This document shows, piece by piece, positions 1 through 9,382 of a stretch of DNA of 64,000 nucleotides. The stretch spans positions 561,136 to 625,135 of the forward strand of contig JAUIHT010000002.1 in the NCBI GenBank assembly GCA_030432235.1, read 5' to 3'. Numbering within the stretch: the stretch's first letter is position 1; every line of letters starts with the position of its first letter. The translations under genes and the position numbers were made by a program. Source of the stretch: Verrucomicrobiia bacterium. GTDB lineage: Bacteria > Verrucomicrobiota > Verrucomicrobiia > Opitutales > Cerasicoccaceae. The notes under the pieces are model-generated. The model was not told the origin of the DNA and ran no database searches. It saw only the letters and a list, made by a program, of their open reading frames with translations.

Positions 1-901
1 GCACGCCGTAAGCCTCGCCCATGGTGGCGATGCGCTTCATCTCGCTGGGGCCGCCGCAGCGGGTAATGTCCGGCATGATGACATCGCAGATGTGTTTCTC
101 CAGGACGGGGCGGAAGTTGTGCCGCGTGTAGTGGCGCTCACCCACGCAAATCGGCACATTCGCAGGCAACCGGTCACGGAAAGCCTTCAGCGTGTCGGCG
201 CTTTCGGGACCGGCGGGCTCCTCGTACCAGGTCACGCCCAGCGGCGCCAAGCGCTCGGCCATCTTCACCGCGACCTCGAAGTTGAGCATGGCGTGGGTCT
301 CGATCATCATGTCGAACTCCGGCCCGACGGCCTCCCGCACGGCCTTGGTCACCTCGAAGGCGACGTCCTGCTGGTCGGGAGTCAGGCCCAGGTCGGTGTT
401 AAGGTCCTCGCCGTAAAGGTAGTTGGTGTGGGCGAAGGGGTCGAACTTCAGCCCGGTGAAACCGAGCTCCTTCACCCGCCGGGCCTGCCGTGCGTAATCC
501 TCAGCCGTGTGCCCCCCGCCGGTAAACCAGTAGTTGGCGTAGAGGCGGATGCGATCCCGGAAGGCGCCGCCCAGCAGCTCATAGCAGGGTGCGCCGAGGA
601 CCTTGCCCTTCAAATCCAGCAGGGCCATGTCGACGCCGCTGATGGCGCACATGCTCGCGCCGAAGGGGCCGATCCAGTTGAGGTCGCGGTAGAGCTTCTG
701 CCAGATGAAGTCCGTCCTCATCGGGTCCAGGCCGATGATGCGCTCGCCCACATGCTTGGCAGCCGCCTCGATGATGGGGCTGCCCGGCCAGTTCGTGGCC
801 TCACCGACGCCGGTGTGTCCGGTGTCCGTGGTGATGCGGATGAGGGTCCAGTTGTACTTAACCCCCTCGACCAGCCAGACGTCTACTTTGTCGATTTTCA
901 T
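1..901 (-). CDS. Enolase-superfamily (mandelate racemase/muconate lactonizing type) sugar-acid dehydratase, 3' end cut off by the window
   Basis: Reading the minus strand from ATG at 901 gives 300 open codons running off the left edge. The protein begins MKIDKVDVWLVEG and has the N-terminal capping domain followed by the start of the barrel. The motifs GLKFDPFA, FDMMIETH, TWYEEPAG and ICVGERH carry the acidic residues that bind Mg2+ in this family. Members dehydrate aldonic acids such as galactonate, gluconate or rhamnonate to 2-keto-3-deoxy acids; the substrate cannot be told from sequence. GGAG lies 7 nt before the ATG. The gene is 11 bp downstream of the RraA-like gene, so they probably form one operon under the divergent IclR regulator. 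The C-terminus is not visible. Confidence 0.9.
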   Translation of the reverse strand, partial: MKIDKVDVWLVEGVKYNWTLIRITTDTGHTGVGEATNWPGSPIIEAAAKHVGERIIGLDPMRTDFIWQKLYRDLNWIGPFGASMCAISGVDMALLDLKGKVLGAPCYELLGGAFRDRIRLYANYWFTGGGHTAEDYARQARRVKELGFTGLKFDPFAHTNYLYGEDLNTDLGLTPDQQDVAFEVTKAVREAVGPEFDMMIETHAMLNFEVAVKMAERLAPLGVTWYEEPAGPESADTLKAFRDRLPANVPICVGERHYTRHNFRPVLEKHICDVIMPDITRCGGPSEMKRIATMGEAYGV

Positions 902-912
902 GAGTCTGCTCC

Positions 913-1614
913 TTACATAATACCAAAGGTGTCCCAGGCCTGGCGGGTCAGCATGCCGCCCTTGATGGCCTCGAAGACCTGTTTTTCGCCGTAGGCTTTT
1001 TCCCAGGCCCTCTGCATCACCTCCTGCTCGATTTCCCGCGGCACGATGCAGACGCCGTCGAGGTCGCCGTAAACGATGTCACCCGGCCGCACGCGCACGC
1101 CCCCGACCTCGATGGAGCAGCGGAAGTCGATCACCTTGCCCCGCGCACGCTGATCCTGCGCGTAACGACCATAGGAAAAGCACGGGAAGTTCAGCGCGAG
1201 GATGCCGCGAGTGTCACGCGAGTAGCCGTCCACCACCGCACCGACCGCGCCTCGATTGAGCGCTGCCGTACTCATCAACTCGCCCCACAGGGCGTACTTG
1301 GGCGACGAACCCGCGCAAATGTAGACCTCGCTCTCCTGCAGGTCGTCGAGCGCATCCAGCATCAGGCCGAAAGCCTGGTTGAGCTGCCCGCCCCTGCGTC
1401 CCGGGCCCTCGCCGCCGCCAAAGTCGTCGGCCTCCAGCACCGGCATGGCGCGACCAGCCACCACCATGTCGTCGCGCAGCGGCTGGATCTGCGGCGGCAG
1501 AAACTGGTTCGTGTGGCCCATGAGGTCCATGACGTCGCCCACCACGGCGGTGAAGAGCTTCTCGCGCATCAGCCGAAAGAGCTCGGTATCGTCTTTCCAT
1601 TGCATCGGTTCCAT
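913..1614 (-). CDS. RraA/HMG-aldolase family protein
   Basis: 233 aa. The strip GAVVDGYSRDTRGI holds the Arg-Asp pair that binds substrate and metal in the RraA/4-hydroxy-4-methyl-2-oxoglutarate aldolase family, and GDLDGVCIVP is the second family signature. Members cleave 4-hydroxy-2-oxo acids or decarboxylate oxaloacetate; E. coli RraA instead inhibits RNase E. Pairing with a sugar-acid dehydratase and an IclR regulator favours a catabolic aldolase here. The start at 1614 is chosen because AGGAGGG (plus-strand complement at about 1623-1629) lies about 8 nt upstream. An in-frame extension to 1671 exists but would run through the operator region. Confidence 0.85.
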   Translation of the reverse strand: MEPMQWKDDTELFRLMREKLFTAVVGDVMDLMGHTNQFLPPQIQPLRDDMVVAGRAMPVLEADDFGGGEGPGRRGGQLNQAFGLMLDALDDLQESEVYICAGSSPKYALWGELMSTAALNRGAVGAVVDGYSRDTRGILALNFPCFSYGRYAQDQRARGKVIDFRCSIEVGGVRVRPGDIVYGDLDGVCIVPREIEQEVMQRAWEKAYGEKQVFEAIKGGMLTRQAWDTFGIM

Positions 1615-1662
1615 GTGCTTTTCCCTCCTGAACCGACCCTTTTTAGTCAATAATAGAAACAT

Positions 1663-1685
1663 AAAAGTCAATATTGTTGACTTTT
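1663..1685. promoter_or_regulatory. Operator-like perfect inverted repeat between rraA-like gene and iclR
   Basis: The 105-bp divergent gap contains AAAAGTCAA-N5-TTGACTTTT, a perfect 9-bp inverted repeat. A further half site AGTCAA lies at 1645-1650. The right arm contains TTGACT, usable as a -35 for iclR. On the other strand TATTAT (complement of 1650-1655) could be a -10 for the aldolase gene, whose -35 would fall inside the dyad. An IclR dimer bound here could control both directions. The dyad is seen directly; the binding protein is inferred from position. Confidence 0.6.
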
Positions 1686-1719
1686 TGCGCGATTTTCCTG
1701 GTAAAACACCTCCAAGAGC

Positions 1720-2400
1720 ATGCCCGTATCCACATCCTTACTCAAAGCGCTGGACCTGATCACGTACCTGACCGGTCACCCGAAAGGCGCCCGCCTGCGC
1801 GAAATCGTGGCGGCCTCCAGCCTTCCGCGACCCAGCGTCCTGCGCAACCTGCAAAGCCTCGCCGCCTACGGCTTGGTGGAGAAGTGCGAAGCGGGCTACC
1901 GGCTGACGGAGCAGTTTTATGTCTGGTCTTCCCACGACCGCAATGCGCTCCTCAAGACCCGCTACCGGCCCATCCTGCAACACATCCGGCAGGAAACCGG
2001 AGAGCTCGTGCTGCTGGGCCTGCAGGAGGGCAATGCCATCATCCATGTCGACTATCTGGAGTCCGACCACGCCGTGCGCGTGGCCCCGGCGCCGATCACC
2101 CGGCACGACCTGACCACGAGCGCTCTGGGCAAGCTGGCGCTCAGCCGCACCCCACACCTGCGCCGGGAAGTCAAAGACCCCGCCCTGCTGGCGCAATTGG
2201 AGGCCATCGACCGCGACGAGCCGGCTTGGAACCGCGAGGAGTCCAACCCCGGCCTGATTGCCATGGCCACCTGGGGGCTGACCAAAACCTCCACCGAGCC
2301 GATGATCGCCGTGGCCTGGCCCACCCTGCGCTTCACGGAGGAAAAGGGAGCCCACGCCCTGCGCATCATCAGGGAAAGCCTAATAGAAAACAGTATCTGA
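1720..2400 (+). CDS. IclR-family transcriptional regulator
   Basis: 226 aa. Residues about 5-60 form the winged helix-turn-helix (KGARLREIVAASSL, RPSVLRNLQSLAAYGLV). The rest matches the IclR effector-binding domain in outline, with the segment LTTSALGKLALS. IclR proteins are dimeric regulators that bind small acids or aromatics and mostly repress a divergent catabolic operon; here that would be the RraA-like aldolase and the dehydratase. It is short for the family (usually about 250 aa). Its last codons lie in a 28-bp sequence repeated exactly 1,028 bp downstream, so the present C-terminus (RESLIENSI) may not be the ancestral one. Confidence 0.88.
   Translation: MPVSTSLLKALDLITYLTGHPKGARLREIVAASSLPRPSVLRNLQSLAAYGLVEKCEAGYRLTEQFYVWSSHDRNALLKTRYRPILQHIRQETGELVLLGLQEGNAIIHVDYLESDHAVRVAPAPITRHDLTTSALGKLALSRTPHLRREVKDPALLAQLEAIDRDEPAWNREESNPGLIAMATWGLTKTSTEPMIAVAWPTLRFTEEKGAHALRIIRESLIENSI
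2343..2370 (+). repeat. 28-bp direct repeat, left copy (inside iclR 3' end)
   Basis: This 28-bp sequence, starting AAAGGGAGCCCACG and ending CGCATCATC, is identical to 3371-3398. The two copies bracket the alpha/beta hydrolase gene. It encodes KGAHALRII of IclR. Confidence 0.9.
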
Positions 2401-2459
2401 CATACGAGATCCCTTGAAACGCAGTCCGGCAGAATATTGGCTCTAAGCTAGATTTTCTG

Positions 2460-3362
2460 ATGACTACCTCCAAACGCTTGCTCTTCCCGCTGGCGGCATT
2501 GTTTCTCATTTCGGGATGGGTTCACGCCGCAGGCTTTCAGGTTAAAAAAAATATCCCTTACCTGGGCTCGGAACGCAAAGAGAGAATGGATGCCTACCTG
2601 CCGGCGGACATCTTTCAGCGGCCCGTGCCAGCAATATTGCTCATCCACGGCGGTGGTTGGCGTCGCGGGGACAAGGCCGATGGGCGCGAACGCAGTTTCG
2701 CACAATTCCTGACCAATCACGGGTATGCCGTTTTCTCCATCAACTATCTACTCAACGAGGGCAGTCGGGACAAATCCGGCAATGTGGAGGTCAAAAAATT
2801 GGCTTGGCCGCAGAACCTCTACGACTGCAAAAGCGCCCTGCGCTACATTCGTAAGGAGGCCGACCATTTTGGCGTCGATCCCGAGCGCATAGCCGTCATG
2901 GGTGGCTCCGCCGGCGCGATCCTGTCCACGCTGGTCGCGGCCACAGCCAATGCCGACTCGATCAACCAAGGCGGGCTGTACACCGGACAATCCAATGCCG
3001 TATCGTGCGTGGTGTATTTTTACGGTGACTACGATACCCGGGGCCGCAACAGCTCACCCTTCTACGGCTACTCCCCCAAAGCCAGCAAAACGGACGAGGC
3101 GGAGGCATCTCCGATCACCTACTTCGACGATAACCTGCCGCCGTTCTTCATCACCCATGGCACCAAAGACTCGAGACTCCCCGTTGAACGCTCGCGCAAG
3201 TTGGTCAAGGAGCTGAAGCAACGGGGCATCGATTACGTTTATATCGAAGTGAAGGGCGGGGAGCATTCCTACGACCTGAACCCGCCCAGCCAAGATCTGC
3301 GTCCTGAGTTGCTGGCCTTCCTCCAAAAATACCTGGGGGAACCGGTCAAATCCAAGGAGTAA
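2460..3362 (+). CDS. Secreted alpha/beta hydrolase (esterase/lipase, BD-FAE-like)
   Basis: 300 aa with a signal peptide (residues 1-23, ending WVHAA). HGGGW at 63-67 is the oxyanion-hole motif of hormone-sensitive-lipase/BD-FAE esterases. GGSAGA places the nucleophile at Ser150, HGTKD gives Asp237 and GGEHS gives His269. It probably hydrolyses carboxyl esters, for example acyl groups on plant or algal polysaccharides, in the periplasm or outside the cell. The substrate is not known. No good ribosome-binding site precedes the ATG. The flanking spacers are more AT-rich than the neighbours, and the gene sits between 28-bp direct repeats that interrupt the iclR 3' end, which suggests insertion. 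Confidence 0.85.
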   Translation: MTTSKRLLFPLAALFLISGWVHAAGFQVKKNIPYLGSERKERMDAYLPADIFQRPVPAILLIHGGGWRRGDKADGRERSFAQFLTNHGYAVFSINYLLNEGSRDKSGNVEVKKLAWPQNLYDCKSALRYIRKEADHFGVDPERIAVMGGSAGAILSTLVAATANADSINQGGLYTGQSNAVSCVVYFYGDYDTRGRNSSPFYGYSPKASKTDEAEASPITYFDDNLPPFFITHGTKDSRLPVERSRKLVKELKQRGIDYVYIEVKGGEHSYDLNPPSQDLRPELLAFLQKYLGEPVKSKE

Positions 3363-3370
3363 GGCGAAGA

Positions 3371-3433
3371 AAGGGAGCCCACGCCCTGCGCATCATCCGG
3401 GAGTGCCTGAAGAAAGCCCAGGGCGGGCAGTAA
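3371..3433 (+). pseudogene. Displaced 3' end of iclR (right copy of 28-bp direct repeat plus tail)
   Basis: Bases 3371-3398 repeat 2343-2370 exactly. Read in the IclR frame, the stretch continues as KGAHALRII, RECLKKAQGGQ, stop at 3431-3433, a plausible IclR C-terminus and different from the one now attached to the gene. It has no start and no ribosome-binding site. The simplest reading is that about 1.03 kb carrying the hydrolase entered near the end of iclR, leaving the original end here. Confidence 0.65.
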
Positions 3434-3437
3434 TGCG

Positions 3438-4352
3438 CTAGCTTGCCTCAGCCATCTGCTGCAGGTTCGCAATGTCGCGCATCGGCGGGGAGCCAAAGAG
3501 CCGGCTGTATTCACGGCTGAACTGGGACGGACTTTCGTAGCCGACCCTGAACGACGCTGTCGCGGCGTCCTGGCGTTCCATCAGCATGAGGCGGCGGGCT
3601 TCCCGCAGGCGCAGTTGCTTTTGAAACTGCAGCGGGCTCATGGCGGTGACGTTGCGAAAGTGATGATGAAAGGTGGACGTACTCATCCCGGACTTCTGCG
3701 CCAGCTCGTCGATTCGTAAGGGCTGGGTAAAGTGTTCGCTCAGCCATTCGATAACCTTGGCCAACTGGTGCCCCTGGCTACCGCTGGAGGCTATTTGCCG
3801 CAAGCGCCCGCCCAGCTCTCCCGTAAGCAGGCGATAGATAATTTCGCGCTGAATCGTAGGACCAAGAATGGGGATATCCTGCGGCTCGTGCAGGAGGTTT
3901 ACCAGGCGCTTCATGGCATCCAACAGCTCGACCGTATTCTTGCCGACCGCCATGCCGCGGCTGGACTGTTGGGGCCGAGCCGGTGGCAGGTCACTGTCCA
4001 CCATAAGCTGCGCCACTTCGCGCAGGTTGAACTTTAGCCGCAGCCCCAGATACGGCTTGGCAGGGCTGGCTTCGATAACCTGTACCACCGTCGGCAGTTG
4101 CACGGATGTTATCAGGTGATGCTGCGCATCGTAGACGAAGAACTCTTCGCCGAGATGAACCCGCTTGGCGCCTTGGGCAACGATGCAGAGGCTGGGCTCA
4201 TAAACACCGGTGATCGGCTCGGATGCACCTTCGCGCCGGAACAGCCCCAGGCCCTCGATGGCGGTTTCTTCCACCTCTCCTTGCTCAGTGAAATAGGCAA
4301 TGGATTCTTTGAGTTCCTCGATTGAGGCATGGTGCGGCTCGTTCACTTTCAT
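3438..4352 (-). CDS. AraC-family regulator (AraC_N type, YqhC-like)
   Basis: 304 aa from the ATG at 4352 (MKVNEPHH); an in-frame extension to 4460 lacks family similarity. The N-terminal two thirds match the AraC_N effector domain (YEPSLCIVAQGAKR, LGEEFFVYDAQHHL). The C-terminal 100 residues carry two helix-turn-helices (LRIDELAQKSGMSTSTFHHH and FRVGYESPSQFSREYSRLF). The gene is divergent from an aldo/keto reductase and an alcohol dehydrogenase. This mirrors E. coli yqhC next to yqhD-dkgA, where the regulator responds to reactive aldehydes. A similar role here is inference. Confidence 0.88.
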   Translation of the reverse strand: MKVNEPHHASIEELKESIAYFTEQGEVEETAIEGLGLFRREGASEPITGVYEPSLCIVAQGAKRVHLGEEFFVYDAQHHLITSVQLPTVVQVIEASPAKPYLGLRLKFNLREVAQLMVDSDLPPARPQQSSRGMAVGKNTVELLDAMKRLVNLLHEPQDIPILGPTIQREIIYRLLTGELGGRLRQIASSGSQGHQLAKVIEWLSEHFTQPLRIDELAQKSGMSTSTFHHHFRNVTAMSPLQFQKQLRLREARRLMLMERQDAATASFRVGYESPSQFSREYSRLFGSPPMRDIANLQQMAEAS

Positions 4353-5555
<1,203 letters not shown>

Positions 5556-5593
5556 TATCACTCTTATTCAAACCACTCAACCCACCCTTCATT

Positions 5594-6652
5594 ATGTACC
5601 AAGCTAAAGCCTATTCCGCCGCGAGCGAAACCTCTCCGCTCGCCCAAGACTCCATCCCGCGCCGCGCCACGACGGACCGCGATGTGCAAATCGACATCCT
5701 CTTCTGCGGCGTCTGCCACTCCGACCTGCACCAGGCACGCAACGAATGGAAGAGCGTCATGCCGACGGTTTACCCATGCGTGCCCGGCCATGAAATCATC
5801 GGCCGCGTCACGGCGGTCGGCTCGGCCGTGACGAAATACAAAGCCGGCGATCTCGTGGGGGTCGGCTGCATGGTCGATGCGGGACATGACTGCCAGCATC
5901 ACCACGGGCACGAGCTGTTCAGCCCGGACGTGGCCTTGACCTACAACTCGCCTGACAGACACGGCACCGCGCCCGTTACCTACGGCGGCTATTCCGAAAG
6001 CATCGTGGTCGATGAGCACTTCGTACTCAAAATCCCGGAAAACCTCGACCCCGCCGGTGCGGCCCCTCTGCTCTGCGCCGGTATCACGACCTACTCGCCA
6101 CTCCGGCGCGCCAAGGTCGGCCCAGGCTCCAAAGTGGGCATCATCGGCCTCGGAGGGCTTGGCCACATGGGCGTGAAGCTGGCCCATGCGATGGGCGCGC
6201 ACGTCACCGTCTTTACCCGCTCGAAGAGCAAGACGGACGACGCGTTGCAGCTCGGAGCCGACGCCGTCGTGCTCTCGACCGATCCCGACGCCATGGGCTC
6301 CCTCGCGGGCACCTTCGATTTCATCCTCGATTGCGTATCAGCCGAGCACGACCTCAACGAGTACATCGCTCTGCTCGCCGTGAACGGTAACCTCACCCTC
6401 GTCGGCGCACCGGAAAAGCCGTTGCCCATCGCCGCGTTTGGGCTGATTTTCGGCAACAAGTCGGTGTCCGGCTCGGCCATCGGCGGCATTAAGGAAACCC
6501 AGGAGATGCTCGACTTTTGTGGCGAGCACAACCTCACCGCCGACGTTGAGGTCATCTCGATCCAGCAAATCAACGACGCTTACGAACGCATGCTCAAGTC
6601 CGACGTAAAGTACCGCTTCAGCATCGACATGGCCTCTCTCAAGCAAACCTGA
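5594..6652 (+). CDS. Zinc-type NADP(H) alcohol dehydrogenase (YahK/cinnamyl-alcohol-dehydrogenase-like) lacking the structural-zinc cysteines
   Basis: 352 aa. Catalytic-zinc ligands are present: Cys41 (GVCHSD), His66/Glu67 (PGHEIIG) and Cys161 (LLCAGITTYSPL). The Rossmann motif is GLGGLG at 185-190. In YahK-like enzymes four cysteines binding a structural zinc follow the GCMVD motif. Here that segment (residues 92-120) reads DAGHDCQHHHGHEL and keeps only Cys100. The histidine cluster could bind metal differently or the site may be lost. The enzyme probably reduces aldehydes with NADPH, together with the upstream aldo/keto reductase. Confidence 0.9.
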   Translation: MYQAKAYSAASETSPLAQDSIPRRATTDRDVQIDILFCGVCHSDLHQARNEWKSVMPTVYPCVPGHEIIGRVTAVGSAVTKYKAGDLVGVGCMVDAGHDCQHHHGHELFSPDVALTYNSPDRHGTAPVTYGGYSESIVVDEHFVLKIPENLDPAGAAPLLCAGITTYSPLRRAKVGPGSKVGIIGLGGLGHMGVKLAHAMGAHVTVFTRSKSKTDDALQLGADAVVLSTDPDAMGSLAGTFDFILDCVSAEHDLNEYIALLAVNGNLTLVGAPEKPLPIAAFGLIFGNKSVSGSAIGGIKETQEMLDFCGEHNLTADVEVISIQQINDAYERMLKSDVKYRFSIDMASLKQT

Positions 6653-6780
6653 GTAAATTGAGCGAAGCGGAGCCCGTGTACGAGAGTGCGAACTTTTGTT
6701 GCGCGAAATCCAACGCCGGAGCGGGTAACGAACGTAGTGAGTGTAGGGCGGAGCCCTCAAAGTCCCGTGCGGTCACGCAC

Positions 6781-6868
<88 letters not shown>

Positions 6869-7022
6869 AAGTAAGGAAACGCAGGAACATACACCACTCA
6901 GGCGCGGGGGCAATCCTCAAATAACCCATAGAAAATGGCCCCCTGCAAAAGTAAACTCAAAGAAAACTTGATAAGGGGCGCTACATTTCCTATGCCTTTG
7001 ACCGGTAAGCGTTACCTCAGAT

Positions 7023-7457
7023 ATGCGCGTTTATATAATTGAAGACGAGTCCCTGATCCGGGAGTTGGTGTATACTTACGTCAGCTCATTGCCCGGCGTG
7101 GAAATTGTGGGCCAGGCCGATGATGGTGCCATTGCCATGCAGGAAATCGAGCAGACCCACCCGGACTTGGTGCTGACCGATATCCGCCTGCCGGAATTTA
7201 ACGGCATGGAGGTGCTTTTCCTGCTCAAGCGACGCCACCCTGAGATGAAGGTCATCGTCTTCACCGGCTCGGTGACGGCGGACAAGGTGCGCCTGGCTTA
7301 CGAAGGCGGCGCCGACGGCTTTATCGAAAAGGGCGCGGGCCTGGAAGACTTTGAAGAGGCCATCACCTCGGTGCGCGCCGGCCACCGTTTCTTCGGGGGG
7401 CACACCCGGCAGATGCTCGTGCAGATGCTCGGCCCGGAAGTGCTCAAGCGCCTCTAG
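7023..7457 (+). CDS. Stand-alone response-regulator receiver protein
   Basis: 144 aa. Receiver residues are all present: Glu7/Asp8 acidic pocket, Asp53 phosphoacceptor (LVLTDIRLP), Thr81 (VFTGS) and Lys103 (FIEKG). The fold resembles NarL-type receivers, but the protein ends about 25 residues after the receiver, with no DNA-binding domain. No histidine kinase is nearby. It may act by protein contact or as a phosphate shuttle. The TPR membrane protein follows 66 bp downstream. No clear ribosome-binding site precedes the ATG. Confidence 0.85.
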   Translation: MRVYIIEDESLIRELVYTYVSSLPGVEIVGQADDGAIAMQEIEQTHPDLVLTDIRLPEFNGMEVLFLLKRRHPEMKVIVFTGSVTADKVRLAYEGGADGFIEKGAGLEDFEEAITSVRAGHRFFGGHTRQMLVQMLGPEVLKRL

Positions 7458-7523
7458 GCCGTGCTTTTCACCCAAGCAGAGGCATTGACGGCGACCGGGT
7501 CCGGGGGCATGTTTGCCTGAATC

Positions 7524-9221
7524 ATGCGCGAGGAAGTCGAGCCGGGCATCCCCCAACCGCGAAAGGTCAAGTGGATCGTCGCCGGCATTTTATTCGCGAT
7601 CCTGGTGATTATGGCGGTATCGGCCCGTCCTGCCTGGCGCTTGGTCAAGGAGTGGCGCGCGGTCAATCTCTCCAAGGAGGCGATGGTGCACCTGGAAAAC
7701 GACTCCCTGGAAAACGCGTGGGAAAAAGCCCAGTCCGCCTACGCCCTGTTTACCGAAAACGAAGACGTCACGCGCACGGTCGCCGAGGTGACGATGCGGG
7801 CCGATCCGGCCATGGCCGTGGATTTCTGGGAGGAAACCTACGCACTCTCCGGCCGCCGGGACGATCTGGAGCACCTTGTCGAGGCCGCCACCCTGGGCCG
7901 CAAGTTCAAGGTGGCCGATCAGTACATGGCGGAATTGCTCAAACTGGACCCACAGGACGGCAAGATCCTCTTGCTCGAAGCCCAGTTGAGAGTGGCCCAG
8001 CAGGACATCGCAGGCGCCACCAAAGCCGCCCGCCAAGCCTTGAAGTCCCAAAATATCCCCGAGGCCGCCCACTTTCTCTACGTCCAGCTCACCCAGTTTT
8101 CCGACGATCCGACCGTGCGCCAGGAAGGCATCGACTACCTGCGTGCCCTCAGTCAGCGAGACGACGAACTGGGCCTGCATGCGCTGCAAAATCTCAGCAA
8201 CTATACCGCCAACACCCCCGAGGAGCTGGAGGATGTCATCGCCAAACTGCGCAATCATCCGCGCGCGCAGCACAGCGACCAACTCCTGGCGCTGCGCCTG
8301 GAGATGTTTCTACCAGATGCCAATGCCGAGGAAAACCTGGAATCCGCCAAGGCCATCATCGATCTGGAATCTCCCGAGCAGCTCATCGAATTGGGACGCT
8401 GGCTGAACCAGCAAAGACGCTTTGGCCAGACCCTGCAGGTCATCTCCCAGGAGCAGGCCTACTCCCGGAAGGATCTTTTCCTCATCTGGCTGGATGCCCT
8501 GGCCGTCCTCGACCAATGGGAGGTCATCAATCAGGCCCTGGCGGATGACAACACGCCAATCGACAGGTACCTGCGACTGCTCTTCCAGGCGCGCTATTAC
8601 ATGGAAACCGGCCAAACCGCCCGCGCGGAGTTCGCCTGGAGCCGCGCCGTGCTGCAGGTGGCCAATGACCCGCAAAAGCTTTGGTTTCTCACCCGCTATG
8701 CCCAAAAGCTCGGCCTCTACCTGGAGGCCAAAGAGTCGCTCGACCGCCTGACTACCCTGCCCTCCAGCCGCCGCAAGGCCTTCGAGGAGCTGGTCAGGCT
8801 CGAGCAGCGCGATGGCAGCGTGCTGGAGCTGCGCAATCGCCTGCAGACCATGCACGAGGCCTACCCCAACGACACCGCGGTGGAAAACGACCTCGCCTAC
8901 GCCAATCTGCTGCTCAGCCAGAACATCTCCGAATCGCTTCTCACCGCCGAACGGCTCATCAACGAAGGCAGCCCCTACCTGGCCAACCGAGTCACCCTCG
9001 CCCTGGCCTACTACCGGCAGGGCCGCGCTCTCGACGCCGCTACCGTACTCGACACACTCCCGGTCGACTGGGGTCAGGCCCGCTCCGGCTGGCGGGCCGT
9101 CTACGCAGCCATTCTCCGTGCCAACGGCCGCAGCGACGAGGCCAACGCACTCATCGCCACTATCGACGAGGAAGCACTCCTGCTCGAAGAACGCGACCTC
9201 CTCGGCAAGGGTCAAGGTTGA
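7524..9221 (+). CDS. Membrane-anchored TPR-repeat protein, function unknown
   Basis: 565 aa. A single membrane helix lies at about residues 18-34 (WIVAGILFAILVIMAV) after a short basic cytoplasmic tail. The remainder is alpha-helical with repeated TPR/HEAT-like units, for example DPQDGKILLLEAQLRVAQ and the C-terminal LALAYYRQGRALDAA, so most of it would face the periplasm. TPR proteins are scaffolds; no enzymatic motif is seen. It is co-oriented with the receiver protein and may be transcribed with it. Confidence 0.75.
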   Translation: MREEVEPGIPQPRKVKWIVAGILFAILVIMAVSARPAWRLVKEWRAVNLSKEAMVHLENDSLENAWEKAQSAYALFTENEDVTRTVAEVTMRADPAMAVDFWEETYALSGRRDDLEHLVEAATLGRKFKVADQYMAELLKLDPQDGKILLLEAQLRVAQQDIAGATKAARQALKSQNIPEAAHFLYVQLTQFSDDPTVRQEGIDYLRALSQRDDELGLHALQNLSNYTANTPEELEDVIAKLRNHPRAQHSDQLLALRLEMFLPDANAEENLESAKAIIDLESPEQLIELGRWLNQQRRFGQTLQVISQEQAYSRKDLFLIWLDALAVLDQWEVINQALADDNTPIDRYLRLLFQARYYMETGQTARAEFAWSRAVLQVANDPQKLWFLTRYAQKLGLYLEAKESLDRLTTLPSSRRKAFEELVRLEQRDGSVLELRNRLQTMHEAYPNDTAVENDLAYANLLLSQNISESLLTAERLINEGSPYLANRVTLALAYYRQGRALDAATVLDTLPVDWGQARSGWRAVYAAILRANGRSDEANALIATIDEEALLLEERDLLGKGQG

Positions 9222-9226
9222 GTTCA

Positions 9227-9268
9227 ATTTTGGCTATATGCTATACATATTTTGTATAGCCACAAAAT
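9227..9268 (+). repeat. Hairpin after the TPR gene
   Basis: TGGCTATA at 9231-9238 pairs with TATAGCCA at 9255-9262, extended outward by TTTT/AAAA with one bulged C. There is no T-run after it, so a factor-independent terminator is doubtful; it may stabilise the 3' end or stop transcription weakly. Confidence 0.5.
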
Positions 9269-9382
9269 CACCTTGGCTTACTCCCCAAAGCAAGCAGGCG
9301 CGCAAAGCATTGAAATCGATAGCCTTACAATCCACAAGGCCCTCCTTGGAAAATGTGGCATGGGGGTGGCAATGGGTAGGGT

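Noticed and set aside
92-994. 300-codon plus-strand open frame at the left edge
   Set aside because: It is antisense to the enolase-superfamily gene, which reads well on the minus strand with family motifs and a ribosome-binding site. The plus-strand product has no recognisable features.
2460-3362. Insertion sequence as explanation of the 28-bp repeats flanking the hydrolase
   Set aside because: No transposase and no terminal inverted repeats; 28 bp is long for a target-site duplication. Gene-end integration or recombination fits better.
6653-6780. Possible small RNA between the alcohol dehydrogenase and tRNA-Ser
   Set aside because: AGGGC-GGA-GCCCT is only a 5-bp stem and no promoter or T-run is evident. 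It is treated as spacer.
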